A stretch of 64,000 bases of DNA from Owenia fusiformis (taxonomy: Eukaryota > Annelida > Polychaeta > Sabellida > Oweniidae), in the NCBI GenBank assembly GCA_903813345.2, contig CAIIXF020000012.1:11140932-11204931 (forward strand). The letters are read 5' to 3'. Of this stretch, positions 36,001 through 47,403 are shown in pieces (the stretch's first letter is position 1; each line of letters begins with the position of its first letter). The translations under genes and the position numbers were made by a program. The notes beneath the pieces are model-generated. The model was given only the letters and a program-made list of their open reading frames with translations. It ran no database searches and was not told the origin of the DNA.

Positions 36001-39000
36001 TGTGTTATTTCAGGCGGAGAGTTTAACTGAGTAAGTGTTATTTCAGGCAGAGAGTTTAACTGAGTACGTGTTGGAGGCATCAGGAGTTGCTGAAATGCAG
36101 TCATGGCTGGCTACCATACGTCAAAGTATGAGACCTGAGAATGTCAACCAAGACAACATTGAAGAAATGTAAGTAGAAATCTAAAGGTACAACACTACGT
36201 TTGTAATTGCCGCAATCAAGACTAGAACAGTGCAAGGCTTGTAGTGACCCAGATATTAGTTTTTGGGATGCTGAATAAAATTCAGTTCTGCCATTTTGGA
36301 TTTTCCAACCTGAAAACTTGTCTGTAAGGTCTTGTCTATGTGTTTTGTGTCAACTTCTTACTATATTGTTGGCTCGTGCTGAGGCAAGAGCCATATCTCA
36401 CTTGGGTTTAGTAGGCAGTGATAATGACAATGGACTGAGGTTTAAACGTTAGTTTACTAGTAGAAAACCTGATGGGTTAATATTTATTGATGAAAATGAG
36501 TTAATTCCTCAAGCAAAAGTTTAACCCTAAGGTGTTAGTTTATAATAAAATTGCGTTAGAGAGGGTTTCAAACAACATATACGCAATTTTACAACAACAC
36601 CATGAACACTGTGCACTGATTTTCGGCAACATGATTTCCTAAATACGACAGAAATACGAGCGACTTCTTGATTTAGAATTGTGAACAATTTGCAGCATTA
36701 AAAAAACTCCGAAACATTTAACTATTTTATTAATATCTTCAGAGAATGAGAATCAAATTGACCCATCTTCACTTTCTGATATGTTTGGATGTTTTCTAAG
36801 AGGTCCAGGTACTCAGACCTTCACAGTTTCAAGATCTTAATCAGTACAAACTGTTTGGATTTTTTCTACTTTTGCCGTTCGGCAAATTACAACCGCGTTA
36901 AAAGTAAGCTTGGCAATTTACTTATACAGTTACTTATACAGTGAAACTTGACTTAGAAAACACTCTTCTGTAAGGAACACCTGCTTTACAAGTTATAGAA
37001 CGTCTTTCAAAATATGCATAAAATTTCAATTTTTCAGTCTGTGTCAGGAACACCCGTCTATACATGCCTGTCTTATATTAGTTAGCACTATTGTTTTTGT
37101 ACTTCTTTTTATAATATAATTAATAAATTATGTAGTTCACATATTCATAATCAAGTTTTACACCTTTTTTATCTTGTGTTTTATTTTCATATCCCTATTT
37201 ATCAATGCAATTCATTACAACACTGCAAACATCTCCTTCACACGAGCTTTCATTTTTTTTAAATGATCTCTTGTATCTACACATGAATCTTTTCATGTTA
37301 AAAATGGTACATTAGTTTCTTCTTTGAGATAGACTGATGGAATATACTTCATTGAAAACGTTCAAAATATCAAAAATAATTTATGCATACGATAAAGACA
37401 CATCTATGAATTTATGCATTATTTACTTTCAGGAGGCCGAGACTAGGAACTGCCCCGGGTCCAAATCTGAATAGACCAAACATAAGTATCACAACAGCCA
37501 ATATAGTCAGAGGTAAACTACAATATACAATGAATATAAACAAAATATACAATATAGCATATACAATGGCTTTATATTGGGCTGATTTCCATGTGCCTTC
37601 ACAATATTTTGGAGTTTAAGCTTGCGTGTAAAATCGAAACGCCAACCTATAAGTATGACCAATCGCCCATGCAAATGCATCACTTAAATATTTTCCATTC
37701 GCGTTTAGGTTGTGAAAAACATTGCAAGCTTAAACTCCCTATTATTCCTTGAAGCCTGAGCTATGACACATATTAATTTCCAATATTAATGGAATAGTGA
37801 ATCTAATACTAAGCATCAAATTAAGTACTTGGATTTTATTTAGATGAATACAACCTGGAAATATAAGATAGATTACACTGGAAATGAATGCCGCTAATGT
37901 GTTTAGAAATCAGGGTGGTGAAAAACAAACATGAAACAAAAATGAAAACAAGTCTTTGATTTGATGTAAATAGATTAAAATCTGCATTTTCATATGGGGG
38001 TAAAGACATCAGGGTAGTGAAAAACAAACATGAAACAAAAATGAAAACAAGTCTTTGATTTGATGTAAATAGATTAAAATCTTCATTTTCATATGGGGGT
38101 AAAGACATCAGGGTAGTGAAAAACAAACATGAAACAAAAATGAAAACAAGTCTTTGATTTGATGTAAATAAGATTAAAATCTGCATTTTCATATGGGGGT
38201 AAAGACATCAGGGTAGTGAAAAACAAACATGAAACAAAAATGAAAACAAGTCTTTAATTTGATGTAAATAAGATTAAAATCTGCATTTTCATATGGGGGT
38301 AAAGACATCAGGGTAGTGATAAACATGCATGAAAAAATGAAAACGCTGAAGTCTTTTAAAGTGATATAAATTTAATAATCTGCAATTCTGCATCAATTTC
38401 AGATGGGGGTTCAGGCCTGAGTACACCTAACAGTCAGCGTCGCCTATCCATTGACAGTGACAACAGTACAGAGCACCCCCCTGAGCTCCCACCACGGACC
38501 CCCACTAGGCCAATATCTATGGCGGGGGCAAACTTCCGTGCAATGAGGTCCTCAAGCAATAATAGTTCTGAAGTGACCACTGGATCGCCTAGATCTGAGA
38601 GTGGCTTTGGTAAGTAACGTATGCCCCTTATTAAAGGGACTCTATGCATATTTTCAGCATTCTTTGGCAAAATGAAGGCTAACTTATGATCTTCATAGTA
38701 GACACCAAAAACAGACCACATCAGAGTTTACAATAAATTATCAACATTTGTCAATTTTTACATGTCGGATTTTTAGCAATATCAATGAAAGATGGCGACT
38801 TTGTTTGCATCACATGATTCATTCATTTTTGATAGAATTGTCAACCATACGCCATGTTTTAAATCCAGAGTTATTAGCTCACATGGTGAGCTATTGCAAT
38901 CACTCACTTGTCCGTCTGTCTGTCTGTCCGTATGTCTGTCTGTCAACAATTGGCCCCTTTTAAAACCTCTGTCAATAGGATTCCCATTTTAAGTTTTTTT

Positions 39001-40870
39001 GTTCAACATCAATATAGAAAACCTCCCTGTGACTCCTGGTTCAAAAGCTCACCTATTTTCAAAATAGCCGCCATTTTTGTCTCGCGAAATTCACTTTTGG
39101 CCCATTTCCTAGGTTTACAAATAATTTCAGGTGTCCTGCACTGTAAAAAGCCATGTCACTGTAAAGAGTAGTTGTATCAAATAATTTTGTTACAAAAAGT
39201 CTGCAAAATATTATATTCGTTTTTTTATTTTCAGCCATTTTAGTTAAAATTGATTTGTCCATCTGTCTCGCGAAATCCACTTTTAGACCATTTGCCTTAA
39301 AACCTGTGTCAATAGGACTACTGTTTAAAGTTATTTTTATTCAACGTCAATACAGAAACAAAAAATTATATCCGTTTTTTTTATTTTCTGCCAATTTAGC
39401 CATCATTCATTTTTGAGCAACACCATGTGGGCCCAGTACCCAGGGTACTATTTATTTTAAACATACACTTTGTGAAAAGTGGGCATGCACTACTATGGAT
39501 CTCTGAACTTCAAATGATGTTCTTGTCATTAAAATTCCACAAAAAAGGCGAACCCATTCAACTTAAAACAGATGCAAGAGCAGACTAGTGCCACTGCCAT
39601 CTGATGGGGTTTTGGTCATGTTGTTGGGAAAATTACATGGGAGCCATTTTGCTCTTCAAAGTGCAATATATATCACCGTGTCTCTTATGTTACAATTTCA
39701 GGTCAACTAACAGGTGCCACATCAAGTCCACTTCCTGTTCCCGAAAGCTTTTTAGACCAACACTTAAAGGAATACCCATGGTTCCATGGTACATTGTCCC
39801 GCATGGATGGTGCCCAATTGGTCCTTCAAAGCAGCTCCTCTGGGCACGGTGTTTTCCTTGTACGCCAGAGTGAGACGCGGAAAGGAGAGTATGTATTGAC
39901 GTTTAACTTCCAGGGCCGTGCAAAGGTAAGACCTCGATTCATTTTAAAAATGTCAATGACTGTGTGTTTTTAGAAGAAAACTATATTGAAATACATTTTT
40001 TATAGTTAAGTTCCATAACATACATTCTTTTCAAACATTTATTTCAATTTTTCATGAGAATAAATTTGAAAAAATATGCAGTATCAAAAATCTGACTGTT
40101 TAAAAACCTCTGCAACCTTTATTATCTACATTTTACAGATGTAAGTGTGTATTTATCACAAGCCCCAAACAGCCAATTAAACAGAAATACTAGAAGTAAA
40201 AAACACCCAATTGTCTGTCATCCTATATTGATTCACCCTGGAATTTTTAACGTTTTTTCTAGAATGGCCTTAATAAGGTCTCCCCCAAGCAATGAAATCT
40301 ACATCTAGCTTCATCAAACAATTTGTTTTAAATTCCCATTTCGGTTTATTTAACTCCCAAAGCAACAGTAAAACAATTTCTTATTAAAATGTAAAAAACA
40401 CATATGGATTTATATCTTTTTAGCATCTAAGAATGACTATAAATTCTGAAGGCCAGTGTAGGGTCCAGCATCTCTGGTTCCAGACAATATTCGACATGTT
40501 AGAGCATTTCCGAACACATCCTATACCTTTAGAGTCTGGGGGGTCTTCAGATGTGACATTGACTGACTATGTAGTTTGCCTTGATAGGCCACGGACCCCT
40601 TCATCACAACGTAGTTCTCCTCCCAGTCTACTAACAAACACTTTAAGTCAGTCAACTACTGGGATTGTTAACTTAGCAACAACAAATGTTCCAGTGAATG
40701 CCGCATTAAGAGGTAGCGGGAATATTTATTTAGGAGCCAGTGGGGGTAGCGGAGGAAGCAGAGAGGCAATTATTACAAACAGTGGGTCGGTACGTACCCG
40801 GACAGATTCTTTAGAACGGGATCAACAGAGTGGCCATAGAGCTATTGAAAATCATTATTCTTTTGTATGA
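24029..40870 (+). CDS. SH2B: SH2B-family adaptor protein, 7 exons, 619 aa
   Basis: SH2B proteins bind activated tyrosine kinases such as JAK2 and the insulin receptor at the inner membrane face. Exons: 24029-24706, 29759-29860, 36047-36168, 37433-37512, 38403-38609, 39702-39925, 40424-40870, with all phases consistent. Visible parts are a phenylalanine zipper ([20 protein letters not shown], from about residue 17), a PH domain (about 180-290, containing KEGMVNKL and [16 protein letters not shown]), a Ser/Pro-rich linker and an SH2 domain (from WFHGTLSR at 423) with FLVR arginine 451. The C-terminal Tyr616 lies in ENHYSFV, the kind of site that binds Cbl in family members. The length fits vertebrate SH2B proteins (about 575-750 residues). 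The frame is also open upstream to an ATG at 23864. I prefer 24029 because the added residues look non-conserved, but this is uncertain. Tandem arrays adjoin exons 2, 3, 5 and 7. Confidence 0.93.
27166..27320. repeat. GATCCAG short element with poly-C tracts
   Basis: CTGGCAGATCCAGCCCC at the left is mirrored by CTTCTGGATCCACCAG at the right, and two long C runs lie within. It is a MITE-like insertion in SH2B intron 1. Confidence 0.55.
28688..29777. repeat. Minisatellite of exon-2 acceptor copies, SH2B intron 1
   Basis: Roughly 30 diverged copies of a 30-36-base unit with core TTTCAGGCTGTTAAACCTAA followed by ACATGTTGTGCT run up to and into exon 2. The true junction TTTCAG/GCTGTTAAACCTAAACATG is the last copy, so the first 19 coding bases of exon 2 belong to the repeat. 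A higher-order unit of about 100-120 bases (with TTTTGGGCTATTAAACCAAA) repeats about three times near 29010-29460. Many upstream copies keep the AG. Confidence 0.88.
30350..30504. repeat. CAGGCCCGTAGCCAGG short element copy
   Basis: CAGGCCCGTAGCCAGG at the left is mirrored by TGGCTACTGGCCTG at the right, with GAACCC and poly-C tracts inside. Confidence 0.65.
30959..31161. repeat. TGATCTCCCCAG foldback element
   Basis: TGATCTCCCCAG at the left and CTGGGGAGATCA at the right are exact inverted repeats of 12 bases. Inside is CAAGTGGGTGCAAATGG followed by two related GTGGGTGCA copies. Confidence 0.7.
31562..31621 (-). other. Candidate orphan exon, 20 codons, antisense in SH2B intron 2
   Basis: On the minus strand there is a TTTTTGCAG acceptor, 60 open nt, and then the donor GTAAGC. 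The translation is [20 protein letters not shown], which has ordinary protein composition. Both splice signals are good and the length is a multiple of three. I found no partner exons, so this may be a nested gene, an exon relic or chance. Confidence 0.3.
31955..32050. repeat. Three 36-bp tandem units
   Basis: ATACTATTTATTAATATGTT followed by TGTCATAATTGAT repeats three times with few changes. Confidence 0.8.
32054..32175. repeat. CAGTAAAACCTG element fragment
   Basis: ACAGTAAAACCTGTAAAGTG is followed by CTCTGTAAATGGAACACCTC, the same family as 17086 and 43851. The right end is not clear. Confidence 0.5.
32462..32500 (+). other. Candidate 39-nt cassette exon in SH2B intron 2
   Basis: The acceptor CTTTTCACATTGCAG is strong, and 39 open nt are followed by GTAAAC. 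It begins GCAGTTAAGCTTCCTGAACA, which resembles the start of exon 2 (GCTGTTAAACCTAAACATGG). It would add 13 residues ([13 protein letters not shown]) in phase 0, in frame between exons 2 and 3, inside the PH domain. It may equally be a stray copy of the exon-2 acceptor repeat. Confidence 0.3.
32583..33012. mobile_element. CACTCTTCAAA foldback element
   Basis: ACTCTTCAAATTGTAG at the left is mirrored by TAGTTTGAAGAGTGC at the right. The inner arms also pair: GAGTTAAAGGCAGAATTTCC near 32661 is matched by the complement of GATTCTGCCTTCAACTCG near 32920. A related copy is at 12127-12643. Confidence 0.6.
33479..33673. repeat. CAGGCCTGTAGCCAGG short element copy
   Basis: CAGGCCTGTAGCCAGG at the left is mirrored by CCTGGCTACAGCCTG at the right, with G-run and C-run tracts inside. 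Same family as 30350 and 46619. Confidence 0.7.
34799..34881. repeat. TACATG/ATATAC microsatellite
   Basis: Alternating TACATGTACATG and TATATACATG words form a near-palindromic tract of about 80 bases. Confidence 0.85.
35415..36072. repeat. Minisatellite of exon-3 acceptor copies, SH2B intron 2
   Basis: About 20 copies of a 32-34-base unit, GTGTTATTTCAGGCAGAGAG then TTTAACTGAGTAT, run up to and through the true junction TTTCAG/GCAGAGAGTTTAACTGAG at 36047. The first ~26 coding bases of exon 3 are repeat sequence. Many copies keep TTTCAG and also carry GTATGT or GTAAGT 17-18 bases after it, so they look like tiny pseudo-exons. The copy just upstream of the true site has an in-frame TAA. Confidence 0.9.
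36937..37075. repeat. CAGTGAAACTTG element fragment
   Basis: ACAGTGAAACTTGACTTAGA followed by AACACTCTTCTGTAAGGAACAC is a diverged copy of the 17086 family. Confidence 0.45.
37905..38412. repeat. 99-bp tandem array ending at the exon-5 acceptor, SH2B intron 4
   Basis: Four to five units of 99-100 bases start near 37911, 38009, 38108, 38208 and 38308. Each contains CTGCATTTTCATATGGGGGT. The final degenerate unit contains the true exon-5 junction CATCAATTTCAG/ATGGGGG at 38403. The upstream copies read TTTTCATATGGGGG, so they lack the acceptor AG. Confidence 0.85.
38870..38990. repeat. GTCTGTC microsatellite-bearing interspersed repeat
   Basis: AGCTCACATGGTGAGCT, a perfect palindrome, is followed by (GTCTGTCT)n and AACAATTGGCCCC. 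Related sequence containing CTCGCGAAATCCACTTTT and CATTTGCC recurs twice downstream to about 39400. Confidence 0.6.
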
Positions 40871-42045
40871 GCAAATTATATGTAAAATGAAAATCAATAT
40901 TCATGTGTACATAAAAGTTATATGTAAGGTGAAATTCATTATTCATTTGTACATTTAAATTATATGTGAAGTGAAAATTTTTATTCATTTGTACATTTAA
41001 ATTATACATAAAGGGAAAATCATTATTCATGTGTACTATGTAAGTGAAAATCATTATTTATTTGTACATTTGAATTAGATGTAAGGTGAAAATCATTATA
41101 TGTACATTTAAAGTATGATAATGTACACTTAAAATCATTTATTTGTACATTTAAATTATATGTACATTGAAAATCATTATTCATTTGTACGTTTCAATTA
41201 TATGTTAAGTGAAAATCATTACTCATTTGTACATTAAAATTATATGTAAGGTGAAACTCATTATTCATTTGTACATTAAAATTATGTGTAAAGCGAAAAT
41301 AATTATTCATTTGTACATTTAAGTTATATGTACTCTGAAAATAATTTATTTGTACATTTAAATTATATGTACATTGAAAATCATTATTCATTTGTACATT
41401 AAGACTATATGTAAGGTGAATATCATTATTCATTTGTACATTTAAGTTATATGTAAGATGAAAATCATTATTCATTTGTACATTAAAATTATATGTAAAG
41501 TGAAAATCATTATTCATTTGTACATTTAAGTTATATGTAAGGTGAAAATAATTATTCATTTGAACATTTAAGTTATATGTACTCTGAAAATAATTTATTT
41601 GTACATTTAAATTATATGTACATTGAAAATCATTATTCATTTGTACATTAAGATTATATGTAAGGTGAAAATCATTATTCATTTGTACATTTAAATTATA
41701 TGTAAGATGAAAATCATTATTCATTTGTACATTAGAATTATATGTAAAGTGAAAATCATTATTCATTTGTACATTTAAGTTATGTGTAAAGTGAAAATAA
41801 TTATTCATTTGTACATTTAAGTTATATGTACTCTGAAAATAATTTATTTGTACATTTAAATTATGTGTACATTGAAAATCATTATTCATTTGTACATTAA
41901 GATTATATGTAAGGTGAAAATCATTATTCATTTGTACATTTAAGTTATATGTAAGGTGAAAATCATTATTCATTTGTACATTTAAGTTATATATAAGGTG
42001 AAAATCATTATTCATGTATACATTTGAATTATATGTAAGGTGTAG
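40847..42045. repeat. 42-bp minisatellite starting inside the SH2B stop region
   Basis: The first unit, 40847-40888, begins in the codons for Glu-Asn-His-Tyr-Ser-Phe-Val and contains the stop. About 28 units follow, with consensus GAAAATCATTATTCATTTGT then ACATTTAAATTATATGTAAGGT. The unit is 42 bases, a multiple of three, which explains the 273-codon antisense open frame (a repeat of MNNDFHLTYNLNVQ). That frame is an artefact of the array. If transcribed, this forms the SH2B 3' UTR. Confidence 0.92.
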
Positions 42046-42059
42046 ATATGAACATTTTT

Positions 42060-42700
42060 GTTTAAATTGACGGTGACCAAAAGGCTATGTAAATGTGAAC
42101 ACCTCCATAAGATTGAATTACCCTGCTAAATGGAACATTCATATTAATGTTATTAATATTTGTCCTAATCTGAATATGTACGATGACATATGTACAATGA
42201 AACTTAATATTTGTGAACATATGTCTAATGTGAACAGCTCTGTAATGTTACATTAACAAAATGTGAATTACCCACTAATGTGAACATAACAGTTAAGTGA
42301 ACATAATCAAAATGTTAACACATGTGTAATGTGAACATAAACGAAATGTGAACACCTCTGTAATGTGAACATAAACAAAATGTGAACACCTCTGTAATGT
42401 GAACATAAACGAGATATAAACACTTTTGTATTGTGAACACAACACTTACACAAATGTAAAGAAAACACACTTTAATATGAACAGAAGCAATATGTAAACA
42501 CCTTCCTAATGTCAGTAGAACACTAAGGAAAGCTAAGGTGAACTTAACAATAATGCAAACTAAAAAGGAATAAGAACACAAATGAAATGTGAAGACCTAT
42601 CTATTGTCAGTACAACATTAGGTGAACACAAACACAATGCAAACACCACAGTAATGCAAACACATGAGTAATATGAACACCACTTTGATGAAAATATAAA
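42060..42700. repeat. Degenerate TGTGAACACCTCTGTAA array
   Basis: Units such as AATGTGAACACCTCTGTAAT and GTGAACATAAACAAAATGTG recur every 35-40 bases with much decay. The words resemble those of the CAGTAAAACCTG family. Confidence 0.7.
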
Positions 42701-43384
42701 TCATTGTGATTTATCTTATTTGAACAACACCTTGAACAAAACCTTTTGTAAAAACCTAATTTGCATGAATATCTCTAATTTGATCACTTTTTATAAATTT
42801 ACCACTTCACCTACATGTACTAATGTATGTGAAACGTTTCCACTTGGTTATTATAATGCAATCAACCAGTTCAGTAAATCAATGCCATCTATTGGTTATG
42901 GTGTCATTCATTCAGTTTCAGAGCAGAAATACGTATGAACACATTATCAAGGTTTTTGATTGGTTAGATTAGGAAACATAATTTGCATTTTTATGTCACC
43001 ACTTGTTGTGGCATATTGTTATGGTCTCAAACTTTTTTGTGGATGGTGTTTGGTGTTTGGCATTTGTAACAAATGGCAGGTGTTGACATTTTGCATGTTA
43101 ATGCCTTGTATAGAACCTGATTTGGTTGTGTATATCTCAAGTATACATTTTTGATCTGATAGATAGTTCTGTAATGTCAGATCTGTTATATGAAGTATAA
43201 AAGCTTTGCTTCCTTTTCATTTTAAGTTGCAATTTAATTGTGTAAAGATTTAGTTTGATCAAACGATATGATCTGAGATTGAGTTGTTCAGTTGTCATAT
43301 CATACTCCTATTTTCCTAAATAATTTTCATGTGTATATAGATTGTATGACAAAAAATCTTGGCCAGTCAGATTTATAACCTAAA

Positions 43385-43502
43385 ATATACCCCCTGCTAT
43401 GTTTGCCCTCCTATCCTGTGATGTATGCCCTCCTAACCTGTGATGTATGCCCTCCTTACCTGTGATGTATGCCCTCCTTTCCTCTGATGTATGCCCTCTT
43501 AT
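43385..43502. repeat. 26-bp tandem array, about five units
   Basis: TGCCCTCCTAACCTGTGATG followed by TATGCCCTCC repeats with few changes. Confidence 0.85.
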
Positions 43503-43850
43503 TGAACTATTGTGTGATATTGATATTTCTTATTCATCATGATACCTCATACCAGGAGATATATGTCGTTGTATCTTGAGAGTTATGCTGTCATAAAAAC
43601 TGTTTATTCCATACTTTGGGCAAAAACAAAATAAAATTTAAGATAATTTTTTTAGTGGAAATATTGAAAATGGCAAGAAATTCTAGTATAAATAATTTAT
43701 TCAAATACTGTTTATCACTCTTTTTATGAAGAAATTATCAGAACTTAAGGTATCAAATAAAAAATCTTCAGGCATAACACGCTCGGTGAATTTCAATGTT
43801 ATTGTGAACTTAATAACAAAGCATTTGTATAACCTTTTCTTTGTACATGT

Positions 43851-44031
43851 ACAGTGAAACCTGTAAAGTGGAACACCTCTAGAAGTTGAAGACCTATGTT
43901 AGTAGAACACTTTTCAGAATCTCAAGACCACATGACTTAATGTTAAATGAACCTCTGTAAGTAGAACACCTTCAAAGTGGAACATATTTTAGAGGTACCA
44001 AAGTTGTTCCACTAAGACAGGTTTTACTGTA
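43851..44031. repeat. CAGTGAAACCTG foldback element, complete copy
   Basis: ACAGTGAAACCTGTAAAGTG at the left is mirrored by AAGACAGGTTTTACTGT at the right. It is 181 bases and holds several GTAGAACACC/GTGGAACA words. It is the cleanest copy of the family that became an array at 17230-17805. Confidence 0.7.
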
Positions 44032-46618
44032 TTTTAGTTTTTGCTGCTGCACGAACAATAATACCTCATTTAAAGCATCCACATTTTGAAAATCGACGTT
44101 TAATTTATACACTTGCATCGAATGTGAAAAACAGAGCTATTGTGTATATAAAAGTATAGTATAATTGTAGTGTACATATTGATAAACATGTACATAAAAC
44201 ATCTAGCATTTTATCCTTTTATAAATAGGTTTATTCATGTTATGATATGAAATATATATTTAAGTATTTATCTAAGTAAGAACTTTATCACAGGTCAGAT
44301 CAGAGAGACTTTTTCTCAGTTTCGGTAATTTGTCTCCTATCATTCACATCGAACATGACTTAAAGGAGCAGTCTCTATCCTTAACCTAAAGTACCCGAAT
44401 TTAAAGGGGTCATACTGTAGCTGTAATTTTGCTCCTAAATAACCCTTCTATTTTTGAGGCGAAATGATAATTTCAAACTTGCATTATCAATAAACATTGA
44501 AAGAAACCTTCTTTTCTTAGTTTTCAGTTTTACTAGTTTTATAATATAATTTTTTCATTAAAAATGTTTTCAAGCTTCGATAATTACAGAAAATAAGTTT
44601 ATTTTCAAGTCTGATTGTGTAAATTGCATATCTTTATGAATTAGAAATATTTTTGGTTTATCAAGGAGGAAAATTATAGCTGATTGCCCATTTAAAAGAT
44701 CCATAACAACATGCACTATCAACAGACTTTAATACAAATCTTACTTTCTCAAAGTATTAAAATTTGAAAAGAGTGCGTGACTTGAAGTGCCATGGCAAGT
44801 GCGTGCATTTTCAAGCAACACTATTTATTGAAAATAAAATTTGTTTTAAAGTCTATTGAAAGTTAAAGGTTATCAGGTTGTTCTGATTTTATTTAATTTG
44901 ATACATTTTAAAAATAAGATCAGAAATAGACTCACTAATTATATGAGCATTTTTAAACTAGGCTATGATAGTCAGAAAAGAAGTCAGCTGCTGAAAGTGC
45001 AAAAAGTAGATTATTCTGATTTGTTTAAATTGGATATATTTGAAATAAGAGAAATAGAGAATTGGTCCCTTTAATTTTCAAAGACTTGAAAAATCACATC
45101 TTTAAATGACGAATGTATCATTTCATGCTTAAATGTGGATAGCATTTCGTGTATAAATAAAGGCAAAAATGTTCCATGTCGAAATGACTATTTGAAAAAA
45201 TAACGTTTTAGGATGGCAAAACACGCTTGTACGCATTTTAAATTGTAAATATTGCTTCTCCGATTCAATCTTTAATGTTATGTGTAATATCAAAAAAATA
45301 TTTGTAAACAAACTGAACATGAATACTGAATAGCTCCCTTTAAAGGTGCAACAATTAGTGCAGGGGGGCCATTCAACGATCATCGACCAGTGTCAAAATA
45401 TGTTAAAGTTTGGATATTTCATCAAGACTACCATATATTATTATTATCTACAAAGAAACCCCTGAATGAACATTATTTCAGCTGATATTCCTCTTGAAAC
45501 GTTGTGAATCTTAAAAATCTATAAGTGGGACTCCCTTTATAGAAGCTTTGAACTGAATTTACACTTCTTAATGCTGAACTTGAGAGTTTATCCATACATT
45601 TTAAGAAAATAGGTATGTCAAAGAAGATGTCAAGCCAAATATTGACCCGATAGCTCAGAAAAAATAAAAAATTTCGAATTTTCTCTTCACAGTCCTTGTT
45701 GCCCCTTTAAGAACAATTAAAAATATGTGTAACATTCAGCTATTTGTATCATTTTATCATAATGATAATGTAGCATGGGTAAAAATACCAAATTAGTAGA
45801 ACGCATTGAACAAGTCATGATTATACACTTGTAACGTTGAATGCATAGGGTTCATGAATAAGAATATAGTTTTAATATTTCATGATCTTTATCATAACTG
45901 AAATATTTATTATTTGACTAGTAATTGGAGAGTGATCTGCTTTCTTATTTAATCATAGTTTTCAATGGCCTAAAAAAGAACGAACAAACAAATAAACAAA
46001 TGAGCAAAAGTAAACAAGTACACCGTTGCCATGGAAAGGGCATTGCGTCACATACACGTGCATGTAAATTGATGTAAAGTGACAGCTAGTAGATGAGCAT
46101 GATTTATAATATTATATAAACTTCTTGTAATATTTTATGGTTTTGTAATGGGGGCATTCTCCCATGATGCACTTCATTATCTGAATTGCTGATGCATCTT
46201 GGGATAATGTAATCCAGTATCTGTTGATTTATGAATATGTTTATGAAAGTAAAATATTTTATTAAGTTAAATGAATGATTTACAGGGTGTCCAATAATTA
46301 AAGTAATTAGTGCTTTTATGTGAACCCATAAGTGGATTGAGGGCAAATCCGAAGTAATATGATAATAGAGACGATAGACTCGGTTGCCATGGTAAATTTT
46401 AGTTGCAGAATCATACGGCAATTGACATATGATCCTTATATCTACGTGCGATGTCTTTCACCCCCCCCCCCCCAACATGGCCATCAAAGCGTCGTGACAC
46501 ATGGATCCGTGGATATGTCTGTCTTATACAATGACTTCTCATAGATCTTTATATTTTTGGAAATACTTCATTTGTGAACATTTGTATGACTTTAATAAGG
46601 TATCACATACTAGCTGTA
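44032..46618. other. No gene seen
   Basis: AT-rich non-coding sequence. I support no exon, RNA gene or repeat array here. Confidence 0.4.
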
Positions 46619-46806
46619 CAGGCCCGTAGCCAGGATTTGTCAAGGGGGGGGGGTAAGTTTCCAAAAATTTCCAAGGGGGTTCACTTTTGACAATTTTGGC
46701 CCAAATATGGCTAAAATCACTTGAGAAGTGCTCAAAATGGTGAAAAACTGCATGATTTTGAAAGAATTTTTGGCCAGGGAACCCCCCCCCCCGACTACGG
46801 GCCTGC
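46619..46806. repeat. CAGGCCCGTAGCCAGG short element copy
   Basis: CAGGCCCGTAGCCAGGATTT at the left is mirrored by CGACTACGGGCCTG at the right, with a G run and a C run inside. It is nearly the same as the copy at 33479-33673. Confidence 0.75.
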
Positions 46807-47403
46807 TGTATGATTATGTAAACTACCGTTAAATAAGCCAATCGAGTCTATCGCCTCCACTGTATGATATGAATAAATTCTTGTTTTTATCAAACTGCTT
46901 TGAAATATATGTGTTATTTCATTTTCAAAACGATTTACAGCTTGTAATAGCTCTATTTTATTTTTATCAACTCTTGGATGCTATATTGTGATCAGTTTGC
47001 CGGGCGGGTGGGCAGGCGTCTCGATAAATCTTGTCTTCAGGTTTCCAGCCAAACCGTTATTTTTGGGTATGTTTCTACGTATGAAAGTTTAGAACCTATA
47101 GTTTTTGGGCATTCTGGGTAAATTTCAAGGTGGCCATTTCGGATTTTCCGTTCTAAAATTTTGTCTGCCGAGGCTTGTCTGCAGGTTTCAAGCCAAAACG
47201 TTTCATGGATTCTTCTAGCTGGTTAGTTTTTGGGCAGTCTGGGTAAATGTTAGGGTGGCCATCTTGGATTTTTGGTCCCGAAAACTGTATTCTATTCAAT
47301 ATATATTTGATCAAGATCTTTGCATTATTATTATATATACAGGGATGACAGAGTGCCATTCACCTAAGTCACAGACCTCGTATTATCATGTGCGTCTATT
47401 TCG

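Noticed and set aside
37836-38192. 118-codon minus-strand frame of repeated blocks
   Set aside because: It is a by-product of the 99-bp array (33 codons per unit).
41194-42015. 273-codon antisense open frame of 14-residue repeats
   Set aside because: It is the complement of the 42-bp array. The unit length is a multiple of three without a stop, and the array is explained by the SH2B stop region.
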